The notes: generated by a model from the sequence alone, not told the origin. Counted from the first letter of the stretch, positions 42,926 through 50,017 are shown. The stretch: DNA of 64,000 nucleotides from an uncultured Elusimicrobiales bacterium (GCA_910576915.1 CAJTJT010000004.1:1-64000), one strand, 5' to 3'. Program-made: numbers and translations.

Positions 42926-43393
42926 CTAAAAATCATCCGGCAACTTATACCCAGGGGATTGATAAACCGTTCCGCCCAACATGCGGCATTGTTCTGCCGC
43001 GCGGTTGGTAGAGCTGTAATGGGTATAACAATAAAATTTATCATCATTTTTTAATGCCAACTCACCATGAAAAGGAACAACCGTTCCATAAATATTAGAA
43101 CCATACGCACCACCGCCGGATAACACTAAACGGTATTTATCGCTGGAACAAACATTACCCGTTTCCTCACGACAAGGAAAAGTAACAGACAATTCTTCCA
43201 ACGTATCACAAGGTTGTGAAAAATCCGCCAGTTTGCATACTTCTTTCGCTTTTTTTATGTTCTGCATTAGCCGGGCAACATTCTTTACCCTAACTTTTAA
43301 AACTATTTTTTCATACTGCGGCAACGCCACCGCCGATAATATGCCGATAATAAGCACAACCACCAATAATTCAATAAGCGTAAAACCTTTCAT
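42926..43393 (-). CDS. Type IV pilin-like protein (PilE/pseudopilin family)
   Basis: A 155-aa protein read from the ATG at 43393, with GGGAGA 7 nt upstream; the longer open frame runs through the promoter T tract and is rejected. Gly3/Phe4 is the prepilin peptidase site, followed by the class III hydrophobic helix with Glu5 of the mature protein (GFTLIELLVVV). The globular domain has several Cys (CKLADFSQPC, FPC, NVC, YCY and QC), some likely disulfide-linked. It belongs to the same family as the pilins at 46044 and 57199, and is driven by a T12-spacer promoter. Secretion-system pseudopilin versus pilus subunit cannot be decided. Confidence 0.92.
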   Translation of the reverse strand: MKGFTLIELLVVVLIIGILSAVALPQYEKIVLKVRVKNVARLMQNIKKAKEVCKLADFSQPCDTLEELSVTFPCREETGNVCSSDKYRLVLSGGGAYGSNIYGTVVPFHGELALKNDDKFYCYTHYSSTNRAAEQCRMLGGTVYQSPGYKLPDDF

Positions 43394-43458
43394 ATGAATT
43401 CTCCCATAAAAAATTGTCCTGCCAGATAGCTCAAGCCGAAACGCCTCGGGCTCAACCC

Positions 43459-43486
43459 ATGTTATCAAAAAAAAAAAACAATACAA
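43459..43486 (-). promoter_or_regulatory. T12-spacer promoter of pilin 1
   Basis: On the minus strand: TTGTAT (43481-43486), a 16-nt spacer TG-T12-GA, then TAACAT (43459-43464), followed by GGG. Two other surface-protein genes have the same arrangement. Length change in the T12 tract would alter spacer length and expression. Confidence 0.6.
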
Positions 43487-43534
43487 CCCCTTCAAATTAA
43501 AGTACAATATGGCAACATAAAACCGGGAGGAGAA

Positions 43535-43852
43535 ATGGCTTCCAACATTGAATTTGTGCAATACGTTTGCGAGCAAATCGGCAAAGCGGGTTTTATCTCG
43601 TACCGTATAATGTTTGGCGATTATTGCATTTACTGCGATAAAAAACCCGTCGCACTTGTTTGTGACAACCAGTTTTTTGTGAAAGTCACGCCGGAGGGGG
43701 AAAAAGCGTTTCCCGCCATGCCAAAAGCCGCGCCGTATCCGGGCGCAAAACCGTATTTACTGGTGGAGGACGTCGACGACGCCAAAACCGCCGCGCGCCT
43801 GGTCAAACTGACGGCAAAACAAATTCCGCTCCCCAAAAAGCGGGCCCAATAA
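43535..43852 (+). CDS. TfoX N-terminal domain protein
   Basis: A 105-aa single-domain protein of the TfoX/Sxy N-terminal type: ISYRIMFGDYCIYCDKKPVALVCDNQFFVKVTPEGE and then PYPGAKPYLLVEDVDDAKTAARLVKLTAKQIP. TfoX/Sxy proteins co-regulate natural competence in some Proteobacteria, but stand-alone N-terminal domains are widespread and uncharacterised. It is divergent from the pilin gene, with GGGAGGAG before the ATG. Confidence 0.88.
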   Translation: MASNIEFVQYVCEQIGKAGFISYRIMFGDYCIYCDKKPVALVCDNQFFVKVTPEGEKAFPAMPKAAPYPGAKPYLLVEDVDDAKTAARLVKLTAKQIPLPKKRAQ

Positions 43853-43877
43853 ACCTGGCGACAGGCATTAAAAAAAA

Positions 43878-43886
43878 TGCTATAAT
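43878..43886 (+). promoter_or_regulatory. Extended -10 promoter of secG
   Basis: TGCTATAAT, perfect extended -10, 30 nt before the secG ATG. Confidence 0.6.
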
Positions 43887-43916
43887 AACGGTGTTATTTT
43901 TACAGGAGATTCCCGA

Positions 43917-44213
43917 ATGTACACTTTAATTTTGACGTTGCATTTTATCGTTTGCATCCTGCTTATTTTATTGGTCCTTTTGCAAAGCGGCAAAGGTTCC
44001 GCCGCAGGTATTTTCGGCGCGTCCGGCGCGGACAACCTGTTCGCCAGCCCCACCGCCTTTAACGCCATCAATAAATTTACGGCTATTTTGGCCCTTATTT
44101 TAATGTGCACGTCCATCACGTTGACGATTGCTTCCAACAAAAAATCGTCCGCTTCCGTTATGGACAGCGTTAAAATCCCGGCGGCTTCCGCCCCGGCCGA
44201 AGCCGGAAAATAA
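43917..44213 (+). CDS. secG: Preprotein translocase subunit SecG
   Basis: A 98-aa inner-membrane subunit of the SecYEG channel. Two hydrophobic segments (about 3-23 and 55-75) flank the hallmark LLQSGKGSAAGIFGASGADNLFASP. The C-terminal Ala/Pro-rich tail is variable. AGGAGA precedes the ATG. It is followed by a terminator and tRNA-Leu, a neighbourhood common for secG. Confidence 0.95.
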   Translation: MYTLILTLHFIVCILLILLVLLQSGKGSAAGIFGASGADNLFASPTAFNAINKFTAILALILMCTSITLTIASNKKSSASVMDSVKIPAASAPAEAGK

Positions 44214-44218
44214 TTTTC

Positions 44219-44255
44219 TGCTCCCCGTTTTCACGGCGGGGAGCGGTTTTTTTAA
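44219..44255 (+). terminator. Terminator of secG
   Basis: GCTCCCCG-TTTTCACGG-CGGGGAGC followed by a T-rich tract. Confidence 0.88.
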
Positions 44256-44260
44256 AATAG

Positions 44261-44289
44261 TTGCAAGGCCGTATATTTTTTGCTAAAAT
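44261..44289 (+). promoter_or_regulatory. Promoter of tRNA-Leu
   Basis: TTGCAA (44261-44266), 17-nt spacer, TAAAAT (44284-44289) with TGC directly before the -10. Confidence 0.65.
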
Positions 44290-44345
44290 ATAACGGTAGC
44301 AGGAAAACAGTTCTTTACAAAACCCTCGAAGTAAAAAAGATTTTC

Positions 44346-44427
44346 GCGCAGGTGGCGGAATTGGTATACGCGTGCGTTTGAGGGGCGCATGCCGCAAGGC
44401 TTGAGGGTTCGAGTCCCTCTCTGCGCA
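44346..44427 (+). tRNA. tRNA-Leu(GAG)
   Basis: Acceptor stem GCGCAGG with TCTGCGC (one G-T pair) and discriminator A44427. Anticodon stem TGCGT/GCGCA encloses the loop TTGAGGG, anticodon GAG. The variable arm GCCGCAAGGC is long, as expected for leucine. The T arm is AGGGTTCGAGTCCCT. CCA is not encoded. Confidence 0.94.
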
Positions 44428-44474
44428 TATTTAATAAAAAACCCAGGTATTTAACCTGGGTTTTTTATTAAATA
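44428..44474 (+). terminator. Terminator of tRNA-Leu with extended arms
   Basis: A perfect 20-bp inverted repeat, with CCCAGG/CCTGGG at the core and A/T-rich outer arms, around the loop TATTTAA. Same design as behind tRNA-Ser. Confidence 0.88.
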
Positions 44475-44480
44475 TTAAGA

Positions 44481-44645
44481 CAGAGAGCAGGCAAACTTCT
44501 TTGCCTGCGTAGGGACGAGAAGCCCGGAGCGATGTACGAGTTTGAGTGCGAGCCGCACTGGCGAACACGAAAGGCGAGTACCGCGAGGGCCGGCCCGGAA
44601 GAAAATTCCGTCAGGAATTTTACTGGAGGGAGAGTCCCTATGCGC
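44481..44645 (+). ncRNA. Structured repeat element L1 downstream of tRNA-Leu
   Basis: Same family as S1. Hairpin 1 is GCAGGCAAA/TTTGCCTGC (44488-44508), hairpin 2 AGTGCG-AGC-CGCACT, and hairpin 3 AAAATTCC-GTCA-GGAATTTT. The enclosing stem TAGGGAC/GTCCCTA joins 44510-44516 with 44634-44640. It shares GGAGCGATGTACGAGTTT and AAAGGCGAGTACCGCGAG exactly with S1. Its end GAGTCCCTATGCGCA echoes the 3' end of tRNA-Leu (GAGTCCCTCTCTGCGCA). Function unknown. Confidence 0.6.
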
Positions 44646-44690
44646 AATAAATTTAAAAACCGGACGAAAGTCCGGTTTTTTTAATTTATC
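44646..44690 (+). terminator. Hairpin closing element L1
   Basis: ATAAATTTAAAAACCGGAC-GAAA-GTCCGGTTTTTTTAATTTAT; A/T-extended terminator. Confidence 0.7.
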
Positions 44691-44868
44691 GCAGAGAGCG
44701 TACCAACTGACCCTGCGGGCCGCCTGCCTGCGCAGGGATGAGAAAGCCGGAGCGATGTTTTTGTTTGCCCGCATAAAGTTCCACGGCGGGCAAGGCAAAA
44801 ACCGCGAGGCCAGGCTGTAGGCGTTTTTCGTCAGAAAAACGACCGGAAGCCGAGCTCCTCGCTGCGTT
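44690..44868 (+). ncRNA. Structured repeat element L2
   Basis: Third copy. Outer stem CGCAG-AGAG with CTCGCTGCG; GGAGCGATG and ACCGCGAGGCC conserved. The hairpin-2 stem is replaced by GTTTTTGTTTGCCCGC paired with GCGGGCAAGGCAAAAAC, and hairpin 3 by CGTTTTTCGTCAGAAAAACG. Pairing is kept although most stem bases differ from S1 and L1. The 5' end CGCAGAGAG is the exact complement of tRNA-Leu bases CTCTCTGCG. Confidence 0.6.
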
Positions 44869-44946
44869 TCAGACAAAAAGCGCACCAACTGACCCTGCGG
44901 GCCGCCTACCTGCGCAAGGCCGGGAAAGCCGCCGTCTCATACACGT
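44869..44946 (+). repeat. Truncated fourth copy of the element (5' part)
   Basis: GCGCACCAACTGACCCTGCG at 44880-44899 and the following GGCCGCCTACCTGCGCA repeat the 5' part of L2 almost exactly, then the copy breaks off before the conserved GGAGCGATG. Confidence 0.65.
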
Positions 44947-44953
44947 TTCGGGC

Positions 44954-44987
44954 AAAAAAATCCCCGGCCAGAAGACCGGGGGGAAAT
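44954..44987 (-). terminator. Terminator of the outer-membrane protein gene
   Basis: On the minus strand CCCCGGTC-TTCT-GGCCGGGG followed by ATTTTTTT. Confidence 0.85.
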
Positions 44988-45010
44988 CCTAACTTCCTAA
45001 TTTTTAACTG

Positions 45011-45691
45011 TTAAAACTTCGCACTGACTTTTAACAAGGCCGTCAAATATTGGGGATATACTTTTTCGCCGTCTTCAAACTTAAAATTAAAGCCGTTATA
45101 GCGCGTTTCCACCCCCAAAACAAACCGGGAATTTAAGGAAACCTCCAGCCCCATACCTACATAATAAGCAAAGCCTGTAGAATCCTCCGTATAGCTATGG
45201 TTAAACATTTTCGTTTCAAACCGGGCAAGTCCAACGCCTAAGCCCATAGGAAGGTAAGCGCGGACGCGGTGCTGCGGATTAAAATTAATGCGCGAGGCAA
45301 ACATAATGTTTAAAACCGAAGCCGTAACTTTCATATTATCGTAATAAGTATATCCGTACCCGTTGGTGTAATAATAAAGGGAATCATCGGTGGTTTCAAA
45401 AAAACTGCTTCCGGAAATTTCCACACCCACGCCCAAGTACTTGGAGGGAAACCCCATCAGCTGCGCCCCGGCACTCAGGCCGCCGTCCTGCCCCCACTCG
45501 ACGCCATCTACTTTATTGACGCTGGCACCACCGCCAATAAAGCCCGAAAGTAGGAGGGAACCGTTTTCAATTCCAACTGTATTTTGGAAACGCAGCTCGT
45601 AATAATTATTATTGGACGTGGTGGGAAAGTACTGGGCAAACGACGGAACAGACGCCAATAAGAAGACTAATACATAAACTAATTTTTTCAT
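45011..45691 (-). CDS. Outer-membrane beta-barrel protein
   Basis: A 226-aa protein with signal peptide MKKLVYVLVFLLASVPSFA. The mature part alternates hydrophobic and polar residues in about eight strands with Tyr/Asn/Gly-rich loops, and ends LKVSAKF with a terminal Phe, the usual barrel-insertion signal. It resembles small OmpX/OmpW/porin-family eight-strand barrels. The loop YYYTNGYGYTYYDN is probably surface-exposed. Expression from a T12-spacer promoter shared with two pilin genes suggests a variable surface protein. GGAG lies before the ATG. Confidence 0.85.
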   Translation of the reverse strand: MKKLVYVLVFLLASVPSFAQYFPTTSNNNYYELRFQNTVGIENGSLLLSGFIGGGASVNKVDGVEWGQDGGLSAGAQLMGFPSKYLGVGVEISGSSFFETTDDSLYYYTNGYGYTYYDNMKVTASVLNIMFASRINFNPQHRVRAYLPMGLGVGLARFETKMFNHSYTEDSTGFAYYVGMGLEVSLNSRFVLGVETRYNGFNFKFEDGEKVYPQYLTALLKVSAKF

Positions 45692-45770
45692 TTTTTTCTC
45701 CTTGAAAGATATCCCGGCAACCGCTGAGCAATTCTATACGAAAGAAACGGCAAATACCAGAATTATCCCC

Positions 45771-45798
45771 ATGTTATCAAAAAAAAAAAACGGGTCAA
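45771..45798 (-). promoter_or_regulatory. T12-spacer promoter of the outer-membrane protein gene
   Basis: Minus strand: TTGACC (45793-45798), spacer CG-T12-GA of 16 nt, TAACAT (45771-45776), then GGGGATAA. Confidence 0.6.
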
Positions 45799-45990
45799 GG
45801 CCTTCCAGGCCGCGGAGATTGTCCGCACTCTTTTGACTAATGGAGCCACATTGTTTTGGGAATGACGCAAACAAAAAAACAACTGCCCAGAGCCTGGGCT
45901 CCCCTGTCGCCCGTCCGGCGAGGACCCGCACTCATTGGACTGGTTAAGCCACACTATTATAATATGTCCCAAACATACGGAGGCCGGAGG
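45797..45990. repeat. Two diverged units of the dispersed repeat family found at 19279
   Basis: Unit one (about 45797-45855) contains GTCCGCACTCTTTTGACTAA and GGAGCCACATTG. Unit two (about 45888-45985) contains GCCCAGAGCCTGGGCTCCC, CCCGCACTCATTGGACTGGT, AAGCCACACTATT and ATATGTCCCAAACATAC. Matching positions in the 19279 units are GCCCAGAGGCTGGGCTCCC, CTGATTAGCTGGGCCACACT and ACATGTCGCGAACTTAC. No coding frame is conserved across copies. Confidence 0.65.
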
Positions 45991-45993
45991 AAT

Positions 45994-46026
45994 AAAAAAC
46001 CCCGGCGCCTATCGAGCCGGGGCTGA
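45994..46026 (-). terminator. Terminator of pilin 2
   Basis: Minus strand: AGCCCCGGC-TCGATAGGC-GCCGGGGTTTTTT. Confidence 0.85.
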
Positions 46027-46043
46027 GTAAAATTCCGTTCTGT

Positions 46044-46583
46044 TTATGGCAGTTCATACATGCGGTAACCCCAATTTGATGCCGCATATTTGCCCTGCAT
46101 TACTTTTTCGCAAAAACTGCCGGCCGGTTTTGAAAAACTGCTCCCCGTCCATTCCCAACAATACATTTTTTCCTCCGAAACGCCCGTCGCCTTTGTCTGC
46201 GGGTGCACGAATGTAAACCCGCCGCATTTGTAGGGACCGTCAATAAACATAGAAGAAGATAAATAATGTTGTCCGAAATTATTATTTACAATTAACTCAT
46301 ATTTACCGTTTCCGCGGCTGTCTTGCGTCGTCAGCCCGCATTGGGAGCCACGTCCTTTATTTGGCAGATTGACATCAATATCCAACTCGTCGAAACTTCT
46401 GGGATACGTTCCGTTTGCCATAAAAAACGCCTCCTGACCCGTCGCCAGCGTTCGCGTGACGGAGCGCAATTCGGCGGCGCGGGCTTTCCACACCGCTTTG
46501 GTATATTGCGGCAACGCCACGGAAGATAAAATTCCAATGATTAAGACGACGACTAACAGCTCTATTAATGTAAAACCCTTCAT
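46044..46583 (-). CDS. Type IV pilin-like protein (PilE/pseudopilin family)
   Basis: A 179-aa pilin with the same first 20 residues as the neighbour at 42926, apart from Ala22 changed to Ser. Prepilin cleavage would be at Gly3/Phe4. Beyond the helix it has ELRSVTRTLATGQEAFFMANGTYPRSFDELDIDV, a shared motif with the pilin at 57199 (YYMANGDYPQHWRELDIEY). Cys residues in GSQCGLTT, YKCGGF, MYCWEW and SFCEKV suggest disulfides. AGGAG lies before the ATG. It is monocistronic, with a T12-spacer promoter. Confidence 0.92.
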   Translation of the reverse strand: MKGFTLIELLVVVLIIGILSSVALPQYTKAVWKARAAELRSVTRTLATGQEAFFMANGTYPRSFDELDIDVNLPNKGRGSQCGLTTQDSRGNGKYELIVNNNFGQHYLSSSMFIDGPYKCGGFTFVHPQTKATGVSEEKMYCWEWTGSSFSKPAGSFCEKVMQGKYAASNWGYRMYELP

Positions 46584-46594
46584 TTTCTATGCTC

Positions 46595-46665
46595 CTATTA
46601 AAAAAGTCATACTGAGCCCCAGCGGGGCGCTTCACATTCGGGAATGACGTACGACGGGCAGCCGC
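46595..46665. repeat. Copy of the dispersed CGTCATTCCCGAA repeat
   Basis: On the minus strand it reads ACGTCATTCCCGAATGTG and then GCGCCCCGCTGGGGC, a short hairpin. Related pieces occur at 45850 and 54717-55010. It lies between pilin 2 and its promoter, inside the 5' leader. Confidence 0.5.
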
Positions 46666-46684
46666 CAAACCTCAATTTATCCCC

Positions 46685-46712
46685 ATGTTATCAAAAAAAA
46701 AAAACAATACAA
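46685..46712 (-). promoter_or_regulatory. T12-spacer promoter of pilin 2
   Basis: Minus strand: TTGTAT (46707-46712), spacer TG-T12-GA, TAACAT (46685-46690), then GGGGATAA. Identical to the pilin-1 promoter from -35 to -10. Confidence 0.6.
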
Positions 46713-46736
46713 GCCCTCCCGTCCTTCTTCCCAAAA

Positions 46737-46745
46737 TGATAAAAT
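46737..46745 (+). promoter_or_regulatory. Extended -10 promoter of the first EamA gene (leaderless type)
   Basis: TGATAAAAT ends 7 nt before the ATG at 46753; AAAATGATAAAAT is shared with the YbaK gene promoter. Confidence 0.45.
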
Positions 46746-46752
46746 TTAAAAT

Positions 46753-47646
46753 ATGAAAAACAGTCTGTTTTCTCCGTTGGCCGCTGCCTGGGTTTGCTGG
46801 GCAATCGTAGGGCTTTCGCCTGTGGCGGGCAAATACGCCGTTGGCGTCATCAGCCCCGCTTTACTCGTTTTTTTGGGCACGCTTATCGGCGTACTTTACT
46901 TCACCCCGTGGATTACCAAAAACCATAAATGGGGGGAATTATTAGCGCCCGAAACGCGCTGGAAATTCCTGTTTATCGGCACGTTCGGCACCGCGCTGCC
47001 GTTCACCATTTCGCTGATTGCGCTCCACTACACCACGCCGGGCAACGCCGCCATTTTGCAGCAGTCCGAACTGTTTTACTCGCTTCTGTTCGCCGCCATC
47101 TTCTTAAAAGAATTTCCCAGCAAAGCCCAGCTTGCCGGAAGCGCGCTTATTGTGGCGGGGGTGCTTATCATTCTTATCAAAGAACAATATACGCCGCGCT
47201 GGACGGGGGATTTACTCATCGTAGGCAGTACGTGGATGCTGCAGGCCGGGTCCACCGTGGCCAAAAAGCTCCCCAAATACCTGGACCACCGGGTTATCAG
47301 CATGGCGAGGAACCTGTTTGCGCTGCCTGCGCTCGTGATTATTTTGGCGGCCATGTGGCTGCTAAAAGAGAACTTTACGCTGGTGCCGAATGTGCGCATG
47401 TTCTCCGTGCTGGCCTATACGGGGCTTTTGAAATACGGGCTTGCGATGGTGGTGTGGTACAAAGCCATCCGCGCGCTGGATTTAAGCAAAGTAACCGCTA
47501 TTTATTTATCTTACCCGGTATTATCCCTGCTGATTTCCGCCGGACTGGGGCTTGAAACGCCCACGCTGTACCAGCTTTTCGGCCTGGCCGTCACGTTTGC
47601 GGGGGCCTATTGGGTGAGCATGACGGTAAAAAAAGAAGGACATTAA
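46753..47646 (+). CDS. EamA/DMT family transporter
   Basis: A 297-aa inner-membrane transporter with ten hydrophobic segments in two EamA repeats (about 5-135 and 150-292). The pattern IALHYTTPGNAAILQQSELFYSLLFAAIFLKEFPSKAQLAGSALIVAGVLIIL is typical of the first half, and WYKAIRALDLSKVTAIYLSYPVLSLLISAGL of the second. DMT transporters export amino acids, nucleobases or sugars; the substrate is unknown. The next gene is a paralogue of the same length. Confidence 0.9.
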   Translation: MKNSLFSPLAAAWVCWAIVGLSPVAGKYAVGVISPALLVFLGTLIGVLYFTPWITKNHKWGELLAPETRWKFLFIGTFGTALPFTISLIALHYTTPGNAAILQQSELFYSLLFAAIFLKEFPSKAQLAGSALIVAGVLIILIKEQYTPRWTGDLLIVGSTWMLQAGSTVAKKLPKYLDHRVISMARNLFALPALVIILAAMWLLKENFTLVPNVRMFSVLAYTGLLKYGLAMVVWYKAIRALDLSKVTAIYLSYPVLSLLISAGLGLETPTLYQLFGLAVTFAGAYWVSMTVKKEGH

Positions 47647-47672
47647 TCTTCCAATACACACCCGGAATTAAG

Positions 47673-47678
47673 TACAAT
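47673..47678 (+). promoter_or_regulatory. -10 box of the second EamA gene (leaderless type)
   Basis: TACAAT ends 7 nt before the ATG at 47686 and no ribosome-binding site is visible. Confidence 0.35.
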
Positions 47679-47685
47679 ATAAATA

Positions 47686-48579
47686 ATGTTTAATATTTCA
47701 CCTGTTATCGCCGTTTGGATTGCCTGGTTCGCCACCGCCGCCAATTTAGTAATTGGCAAAGCGGCGGTACCGTATGTTACTTCCGCCCTGTTTTTACTGT
47801 TGGCCTGTTTGGCGGCGGGCGTATTTTTTCTGCCGTACCTGCTCAAAAACAATAACTGGAAAATTTTAACGCAAAAAGACGTTTGGCCCCAATGTTTGGC
47901 GATGGGCACCTTCGGCACCGCACTGCCCATGACGGTATTTATGATTGCGCTTAACTACACAACGCCCGTCAACGGCGCGATTTTGAACCAGTTTGAAATT
48001 ATTTATTCGCTCATCATGTCGTACTTAATTTTAAAAGAACGCCCCACCCTGCGCCAAATGGGGGGGTCTGTGCTGATTATTTTGGGCGTCGGGCTTCTTC
48101 TTTGGCAGGCGGGCACTACTATTCAGTTAAAGGGCGATCTTATGATTATCGGCTGCCTGTGGATGTTCCAGCTCAGCCACATTTTTGCCAAAAAACTGCC
48201 GGCGCACATGGAGCCGCAGTTAATCTCGGCGGCGCGCGCGCTGTTTGCCGTCCCGGCCCTGGCGGTGTTGGTGGCGTATTTGGCCGTATTCCAGGGGCCG
48301 CTAATGTTTGAAAGCAACGCCACGCTGTGGAGCATGCTTATCTTATGCGCGTTTGCGAACTACTTTTTGGGCAATACGTATTGGTACCGGGCTATCCGCA
48401 ACATGGATTTAAGCAAAGCCACGGCCATTATTTTATCCTACCCGGTGATGACGTTTATTTTATCCGTCTGCCTGGGACAGGACACGATTTCTATATATAA
48501 AGTGCTGGGGATGATTCTCGCCGTAGGCGGGGCCTATGTGGTAACCGGCATAGTCAAACAACAAGGAGAAAAGAAATGA
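47686..48579 (+). CDS. EamA/DMT family transporter (paralogue)
   Basis: A 297-aa paralogue of the preceding gene. Shared blocks are TFGTALPMTVFMIALNYTTPVNGAILNQFEIIYSLIMSYLILKERPTLRQMGGSVLIILGVGLLL and YWYRAIRNMDLSKATAIILSYPVMTFILSVCLG. Ten membrane segments are predicted by eye. It has its own start signals, yet its stop overlaps the HAD gene start (ATGA), so the following two or three genes may ride on its transcript. Tandem duplication followed by divergence is likely. Confidence 0.9.
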   Translation: MFNISPVIAVWIAWFATAANLVIGKAAVPYVTSALFLLLACLAAGVFFLPYLLKNNNWKILTQKDVWPQCLAMGTFGTALPMTVFMIALNYTTPVNGAILNQFEIIYSLIMSYLILKERPTLRQMGGSVLIILGVGLLLWQAGTTIQLKGDLMIIGCLWMFQLSHIFAKKLPAHMEPQLISAARALFAVPALAVLVAYLAVFQGPLMFESNATLWSMLILCAFANYFLGNTYWYRAIRNMDLSKATAIILSYPVMTFILSVCLGQDTISIYKVLGMILAVGGAYVVTGIVKQQGEKK

Positions 48580-49427
48580 AAAAGCTCGTTTTATTTGATT
48601 TGGACGGAACCCTCGTCAACGCCGGCGGCTGCGGGCGCACCGCGCTCACCAAAGCCATCGCAGAACTCTACGGCGTAAAACCCGAATTTGACCATTCCCT
48701 CATCTCCGGCCGCACGGACACGGATAATTTTGCCATCGTCTATTCGCTCGTTAAAAAAGGCAAAAAACCCACCGCTGCGGATATGAAAAAAATGACGGCC
48801 AAATACCTGGAACTGTTACCGCAGGAAGTGCACGCCTCCGTACGCTGCAAACGCTACGACGTTATGCCCGGCGTGGAAAAATTTTTAACGCTTTTGTCTA
48901 AAGAAAAAGACGTCATTTTGGGCCTCGGCACCGGCAACCTGGAAGAAGGCGCCAAGCTGAAACTGGAACCCAGCAATCTGGGCAAGTTTTTCACTGTCGG
49001 CGGCTACGGCGAAGACGGCCACACCCGCGAAGAAATGCTGCAGGCAGCCGTTAAACGCGCGGAGAAAAAATTTAAAACCAAAATCGCGCCGGAAAACGTC
49101 TACGTCATCGGCGATACCCACCGCGACATTGTAGCCGCCAAAAACTGCGGCTTCCACTCCGCCGCCATTACGGGGGGATTCGGCGAACCGCAAAAACTCC
49201 AACGCGCCGCCGCCGAACTGGAAATGAAAGATTTTAAAGATTTAACTACTTTCTGCGTGTGGCTGGGCGTCAAAACCGACCCCAAAGGCGTCAAACGCGG
49301 CAGCTATATTATGCCCGCAAGCGCCATTGAACACGTGTTCTTCAGCCGCACGGGCATCGACGAAGACCGGTTAAAAATGCTTCGCATTAAAAAATACGAA
49401 GATTTGGAATCCGGCACCATCATGTAA
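48576..49427 (+). CDS. HAD family hydrolase (phosphoglycolate phosphatase-like)
   Basis: A 283-aa HAD-superfamily phosphatase. Motif I is LFDLDGTLVNAGG (about 4-16), with catalytic Asp7 and Asp9. Motif II is LGLGTGN (about 112-118), the motif III Lys is near the KLKLEPSNLGKFF block, and motif IV is VIGDTHRDIVAAKNCG (about 178-193). The cap domain between motifs I and II is the alpha-helical C1 type. The 50-residue C-terminal extension, with SYIMPASAIEHVFFSRTGIDED, is unusual for the family. Substrate unknown. Confidence 0.88.
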   Translation: MKKLVLFDLDGTLVNAGGCGRTALTKAIAELYGVKPEFDHSLISGRTDTDNFAIVYSLVKKGKKPTAADMKKMTAKYLELLPQEVHASVRCKRYDVMPGVEKFLTLLSKEKDVILGLGTGNLEEGAKLKLEPSNLGKFFTVGGYGEDGHTREEMLQAAVKRAEKKFKTKIAPENVYVIGDTHRDIVAAKNCGFHSAAITGGFGEPQKLQRAAAELEMKDFKDLTTFCVWLGVKTDPKGVKRGSYIMPASAIEHVFFSRTGIDEDRLKMLRIKKYEDLESGTIM

Positions 49428-49438
49428 GGGGAAAAAGC

Positions 49439-50008
49439 ATGGAATGGTACACCGCCGCAGATAAATTTATTGAAGCGCTGGCCTCGTCCGACCCGACCCC
49501 GGGCGGAGGGGCCGCCGCCGCATCGGCGGGGGCCATGGGATGCGCGCTTGCGATGATGGCCGTAGGCACCACGCTCAAACGCAAAGCCACGCCGGAAGCG
49601 GACAAACCCCTTTTAACGCAAAGTTTAAGCCGTTTTGCGTCTTTAAAAAACGAACTCAAAAACTATATTAAAAAAGACGGCGAAGCGTACGCGGCCTTTA
49701 TTACCGTAAAAAAACTCCCGCAGGACAACCCGGGCCGGGAAGATGCCGTACAGGACGCGCTGTGGCAGGCGGCCTGCGTACCGGCCGACGCGGCCAAAGC
49801 TGCCGTGCGGGCGCTGAAAGAACTGGACGCGGTAAAAGAACGGGTGGCGGATATTATTTTTTCGGACGTCGTATGCGCCAAACATTTATTACAGACCTGC
49901 GTCCGGTGCGCGGTGGAAAATGTACGCGCCAACCAGGCTTATATCAAAAACCCGGACAGAGCGTCCGAACTCGAAAAACAAATCAATACGTTTTTAAAAT
50001 CTTGTTAG
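49439..50008 (+). CDS. Cyclodeaminase/cyclohydrolase family protein
   Basis: A 189-aa all-helical protein of the formiminotransferase-cyclodeaminase superfamily. It has the glycine-rich LASSDPTPGGGAAAASAGAMGCALAMMAVG (about 14-43) that binds folate in homologues. FchA-type enzymes of this length act as methenyltetrahydrofolate cyclohydrolases or formimidoyl-THF cyclodeaminases. Its place after the HAD gene with an 11-nt gap suggests co-transcription. The exact reaction is inferred. Confidence 0.85.
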   Translation: MEWYTAADKFIEALASSDPTPGGGAAAASAGAMGCALAMMAVGTTLKRKATPEADKPLLTQSLSRFASLKNELKNYIKKDGEAYAAFITVKKLPQDNPGREDAVQDALWQAACVPADAAKAAVRALKELDAVKERVADIIFSDVVCAKHLLQTCVRCAVENVRANQAYIKNPDRASELEKQINTFLKSC

Positions 50009-50017
50009 AGGGAATTT

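Noticed and set aside
42926..43576. Longer 216-aa reading of pilin 1
   Set aside because: The extra N-terminus translates the T12 promoter tract; the ATG at 43393 has a good ribosome site and the prepilin motif.
44475..44888. 137-aa minus-strand open frame across the tRNA-Leu elements
   Set aside because: It runs through hairpins of the structured repeats and is not preserved between copies.
45797..45972. Small minus-strand protein over the diverged repeats
   Set aside because: The frame is not kept between repeat copies and it continues into the promoter T tract.
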